A stretch of DNA of 64,000 bases from Caldifarciminota bacterium (GTDB taxonomy: Bacteria; Hydrothermota; UBA3072), in NCBI GenBank assembly GCA_016930175.1, contig JAFGHJ010000013.1, positions 1 to 64,000 of the forward strand, given 5' to 3'. Position numbers and translations under genes: made by a program. Below are positions 61,713 through 64,000 of this stretch, in pieces. The notes beneath the pieces are model-generated. The model saw only the letters and a list, made by a program, of their open reading frames with translations, was not told the origin of the DNA and ran no database searches. Position 1 is the first letter of the stretch. Every line of letters begins with the position of its first letter.

Positions 61713-62419
61713 TTTATACCCCTTTTTTCTGTTTTGAAAATCCCGTGGTTTACGGTGAATGTTTCCGACAAGCCGAGATACGGATGATTCTGAATGCCTA
61801 CCCCGAATCTCATCTTTGATAATTCAAAGGAGAATCCTGCTGTAGGAATCAGAGGATTGGTCAGCAGACCCAGAGAGGCGTTGAAAGTCGGGAATCTTAT
61901 TTCATATCCAAAACCCAATCCTATACCCCAGTTTTCCGTGTAGTTGAGTTTTACCCCGATTTTATTCCACTCGTCGGTGTAAACGCCGCATAGCTCTAAT
62001 TCGGCAGGAATTGTACTGTTCCTTATCCATGAAACAGGATGAAAAGTCCTGAGATAGACACTGTGGTTTGGTAAGGAGAAACCGATAAGAAAATCGGCTG
62101 AAAATCCAAAGTTATCTTCATCTTCTTGAGATAAATTTAAAAGAGAAGGTTCGATTATAAAAAAAGTTTTATCTATCTGTTTTATAAGGGTGCCTTCTAA
62201 TATTAGTTCCCTGTAGAAAGAAGTGCCGAAGTGGGAAAATCCGATTCCGTAAGAGCCGTTTAGCCAGTCGATTTTGACCGTCTGTAGTTCCGGTATTGCG
62301 TATAGATTCTGATAGGTAACAGAAAAGGAATTCTCCGGCTCCCTCGGTATATTACCGAATCCGAATTCCTCCGCCGTTCTTAAAGGAGGGAACAATGAAA
62401 AAATTAATAAAAATACCAT
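61709..62419 (-). CDS. PorV/Omp-like outer membrane barrel protein
   Basis: The 236-residue product has a signal peptide (about 1-16), then FGFGNIPREPENSFSVTYQN and barrel strands with alternating hydrophobic residues (GSYGIGFSHFGTSFY, WGIGLGFGYEIRF, KMRFGVGIQNHPYLGLSETF). This resembles small PorV-type or conjugal-transfer-like barrels, but no sharp family motif is visible. First gene of a tightly overlapping run with NUDIX, HhH and priA. Confidence 0.75.
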   Translation of the reverse strand: MVFLLIFSLFPPLRTAEEFGFGNIPREPENSFSVTYQNLYAIPELQTVKIDWLNGSYGIGFSHFGTSFYRELILEGTLIKQIDKTFFIIEPSLLNLSQEDEDNFGFSADFLIGFSLPNHSVYLRTFHPVSWIRNSTIPAELELCGVYTDEWNKIGVKLNYTENWGIGLGFGYEIRFPTFNASLGLLTNPLIPTAGFSFELSKMRFGVGIQNHPYLGLSETFTVNHGIFKTEKRGIK

Positions 62420-62437
62420 TCTCTACCCTATGGTTTT

Positions 62438-62465
62438 AGTATAGAGAGAGATTTTGTAAAGTCAA
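62438..62465 (-). promoter_or_regulatory. Promoter of the barrel-NUDIX-HhH-priA run
   Basis: Minus strand TTGACT at 62465-62460, 16-base spacer, TATACT at 62443-62438. About 18 bases lie between the -10 box and ATG. Confidence 0.65.
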
Positions 62466-62622
62466 GCTTTCCTTTATTGTAAAATGATGACTACTGGAAG
62501 AGACTTGGTTAAAAGGAAATATAAAATCCTGATTAAAGACACAAAATGAGACTCTTTCGTTCTTAAAGTTTTGACCAAAAAGGACAGATAGTTTTTTACT
62601 GTCGCTGTACTAGAAAAACTTT

Positions 62623-64000
62623 TTAGCGTTTTTCGTTATATAGAGCTTGGATCTCCTCATTAGAGAGAACTCGGTTATAGATACGAAGGTTATCAATTTC
62701 CCCTGCCAGAGATTGGTCCGCCTCAATATGTAAGGTGTCTGATACGAGATCTTGTTCCTGTCCTATCATAACTCCTCCTTCTTCTATATTTAAGATTCTA
62801 TTGCCTACATAAGTATTATGAGCTATACCATCAATGTAGATAGTTCCTTCACTGGCTTCTCTTACGAAAATTAAAGAGTGCCAGTCCTTATCAAAAATAG
62901 TGGTATCCATCTGGAAATTTAATCTACTATCTTCAACCGAAAATTCCCATGCTTTCTTATCGCAACTGTAGAATATTAGAAACGCATTATATTGAGTTCC
63001 CCTTCTGCAGCTAATAACAGCATGTCCTTGCATACGTCCTTCTCTATGAATTGTATTAAGTTTAATAAAGAATGAAATGGTAAGATCTCCAAGACCACTA
63101 AAAACAGTACTCGGAACGGTCATATAGTCTTTGGTGTTATCTCCGATTTTTAAAACGCTATCAGCAGATGCGTTGCCCATAAGGCTTCCATGATTCCCGT
63201 TTCCGCTTCCATCGTTCGCATTTCCATTAAAAAGATATTCGGCGATGAGTCCATTATCTGGTGTATTCTCAGAGATTATCAAAGAGCAAGGTTCTGACCA
63301 TTGAGACATCTTATTTTTTGTATCAATAGCTCTGACATTTATGTTGTAAGTTCCTAAGTCACGCCATATGTGATTTGCCGAGACGGTTTCTCCGGATTCT
63401 ACGAAATTACTCCAATAAGATAGATTGCCATCTCCCCAGTCGAATTGATATGATATACTGTCTCCTTCCGGATCGGTTGTGCGCCCGTAAAATGTATATG
63501 TAGTGTTTATAGATCCGCTATCCACACCTGAAGGTGCGGGAGGTCGATCAGGAGGAAAGTTAGTATTTGTGAAAATATTTACCGGGAGAGCTTCTGACCA
63601 ATCGCTTATTTTATTTTTTGTATCAATAGCTCTGACATTTACGTTGTAAGTTCCTGTGTCTTGCCACGCGTGATTTACTGATGCTGTATCTCCGGATTCT
63701 AAGTAATCAGTCCAATAAGATAGATTGCCATCCCCCCAGTCGAACTGATACGATATCTTGTCTCCTTCCGGATCGGTTGTGCTCGAGTAAAAAGTATAAT
63801 ATGTGTGCACAAATCCGCTGTCGATTCCGGAAGGTACAGAAGGTTGGTTAGGCGGAAAATTTATACATGTGATAATATTTACCGGCAGAGCCGTTGACCA
63901 ATCGGATATATTGTCTTTTGTGTCCATAGCTCTGACATTTACGTTGTAAGTTCCCGTTTCACGCCATACGTAATTTGCCGAGACAATTTTTCCGGATTCT
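62623..64000 (-). CDS. Secreted PKD-repeat/LamG protein, 5' part beyond the window
   Basis: Partial: the frame is open to the window edge, and an ATG at 63927 lies inside a repeat, so it is not the start. From the N-terminal side: the end of one PKD-like repeat, then two near-identical PKD repeats of about 100 residues (DPEGD(K/S)ISYQFDWGDGNL, ESG(D/E)T, (V/I)NVRAIDTKNK), then a concanavalin-A/LamG domain of about 215 residues (YLFNGNANDGSGNGNHG, WHSLIFVREASEGTIYIDG, IDNLRIYNRVLSNEEI). PKD domains space surface enzymes or adhesins; LamG binds glycans or proteins. No sorting-like C terminus. Confidence 0.88.
   Translation of the reverse strand, partial: ESGKIVSANYVWRETGTYNVNVRAMDTKDNISDWSTALPVNIITCINFPPNQPSVPSGIDSGFVHTYYTFYSSTTDPEGDKISYQFDWGDGNLSYWTDYLESGDTASVNHAWQDTGTYNVNVRAIDTKNKISDWSEALPVNIFTNTNFPPDRPPAPSGVDSGSINTTYTFYGRTTDPEGDSISYQFDWGDGNLSYWSNFVESGETVSANHIWRDLGTYNINVRAIDTKNKMSQWSEPCSLIISENTPDNGLIAEYLFNGNANDGSGNGNHGSLMGNASADSVLKIGDNTKDYMTVPSTVFSGLGDLTISFFIKLNTIHREGRMQGHAVISCRRGTQYNAFLIFYSCDKKAWEFSVEDSRLNFQMDTTIFDKDWHSLIFVREASEGTIYIDGIAHNTYVGNRILNIEEGGVMIGQEQDLVSDTLHIEADQSLAGEIDNLRIYNRVLSNEEIQALYNEKR

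Noticed and set aside
1-64000. tRNA, rRNA or insertion sequence genes
   Set aside because: I looked for T-loop-like GGTTCGAATC contexts, rRNA cores and transposase motifs in the gaps and found none; the one GGTTCGAATTC (near 53590) is inside a coding region.

Overview
The window looks like chromosomal DNA of an AT-rich Gram-negative bacterium. It encodes many outer-membrane beta-barrel and lipoprotein genes, and two secreted proteins end in the C-terminal sorting-like domain (PNPF ... NIxGQ ... W(N)xK ... GVYFY) common in the FCB superphylum and related candidate phyla such as WOR-3 or Cloacimonadota. I cannot fix the phylum from sequence alone. Promoters are easy to read: TTGACA/TTGACT, almost always a 16-base spacer, then TATAAT-like. 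At least two genes (proB and the isoaspartyl peptidase) have the -10 box only 7-8 bases before ATG, which implies leaderless mRNAs.

Layout. 1-6.7 kb (minus strand): a NodU-type carbamoyltransferase; a compositionally distinct lipoprotein with carbohydrate-binding, ricin-like and GH62 arabinofuranosidase domains; three small secreted proteins. 6.9-14.5 kb (plus): a triple-repeat lipoprotein with a clear terminator, then a TetR-regulated envelope export operon (TetR, LolA-like protein, porin, MMPL/RND transporter, isoprenylcysteine methyltransferase-like protein). 14.8-16.2 kb (minus): a SatD/DUF3307 pair. 16.6-25.8 kb (plus): proB-proA (proline), then citrate synthase, a LeuC/LeuD-type aconitase pair and isocitrate dehydrogenase (citrate to 2-oxoglutarate, the glutamate precursor), then an SppA peptidase with an extra N-terminal barrel-like region. 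26.3-29.5 kb: a hybrid histidine kinase with its Hpt partner and a YjjG-like phosphatase.

29.7-37.4 kb is a complete phosphate regulon: phosphate porin-like protein, PstS, PstC, PstA, PstB, PhoU, PhoB/PhoP-type regulator, PhoR-type kinase. The porin and pstS each carry four TTAACA-like hexamers at exact 11-base periodicity, a Pho box of the kind known from Bacillus PhoP. 37.6-38.8 kb (minus) holds a small membrane protein and a YfcE-like phosphoesterase. 39.3-46.5 kb (plus) holds an isoaspartyl peptidase, a barrel protein, a 39-residue membrane protein and two large tandem paralogues of no family I recognise. 46.8-55.1 kb has a DUF2723 membrane protein and three secreted surface proteins (S74-like tail fibre protein, lipase, lamin-tail protein). 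55.3-64 kb (minus) carries a radical SAM protein, an RRM protein, a small Arg-rich repeat protein, a four-gene overlapping cluster (barrel protein, NUDIX, HhH barrel protein, PriA), and a PKD/LamG protein cut by the window edge.

The most unusual non-coding signal is a roughly 150-base structured repeat present three times (11.05 kb; two copies nested in each other at 38.9-39.2 kb). Its stems change sequence between copies but keep pairing, while its loops and single-stranded segments stay conserved. Long intergenic stretches are also filled by phrase-like repeats (for example CTCTGTGTTCTCTGTG), one of which occurs as a long inverted pair 11 kb apart. I saw no tRNA, rRNA, CRISPR array or insertion sequence.
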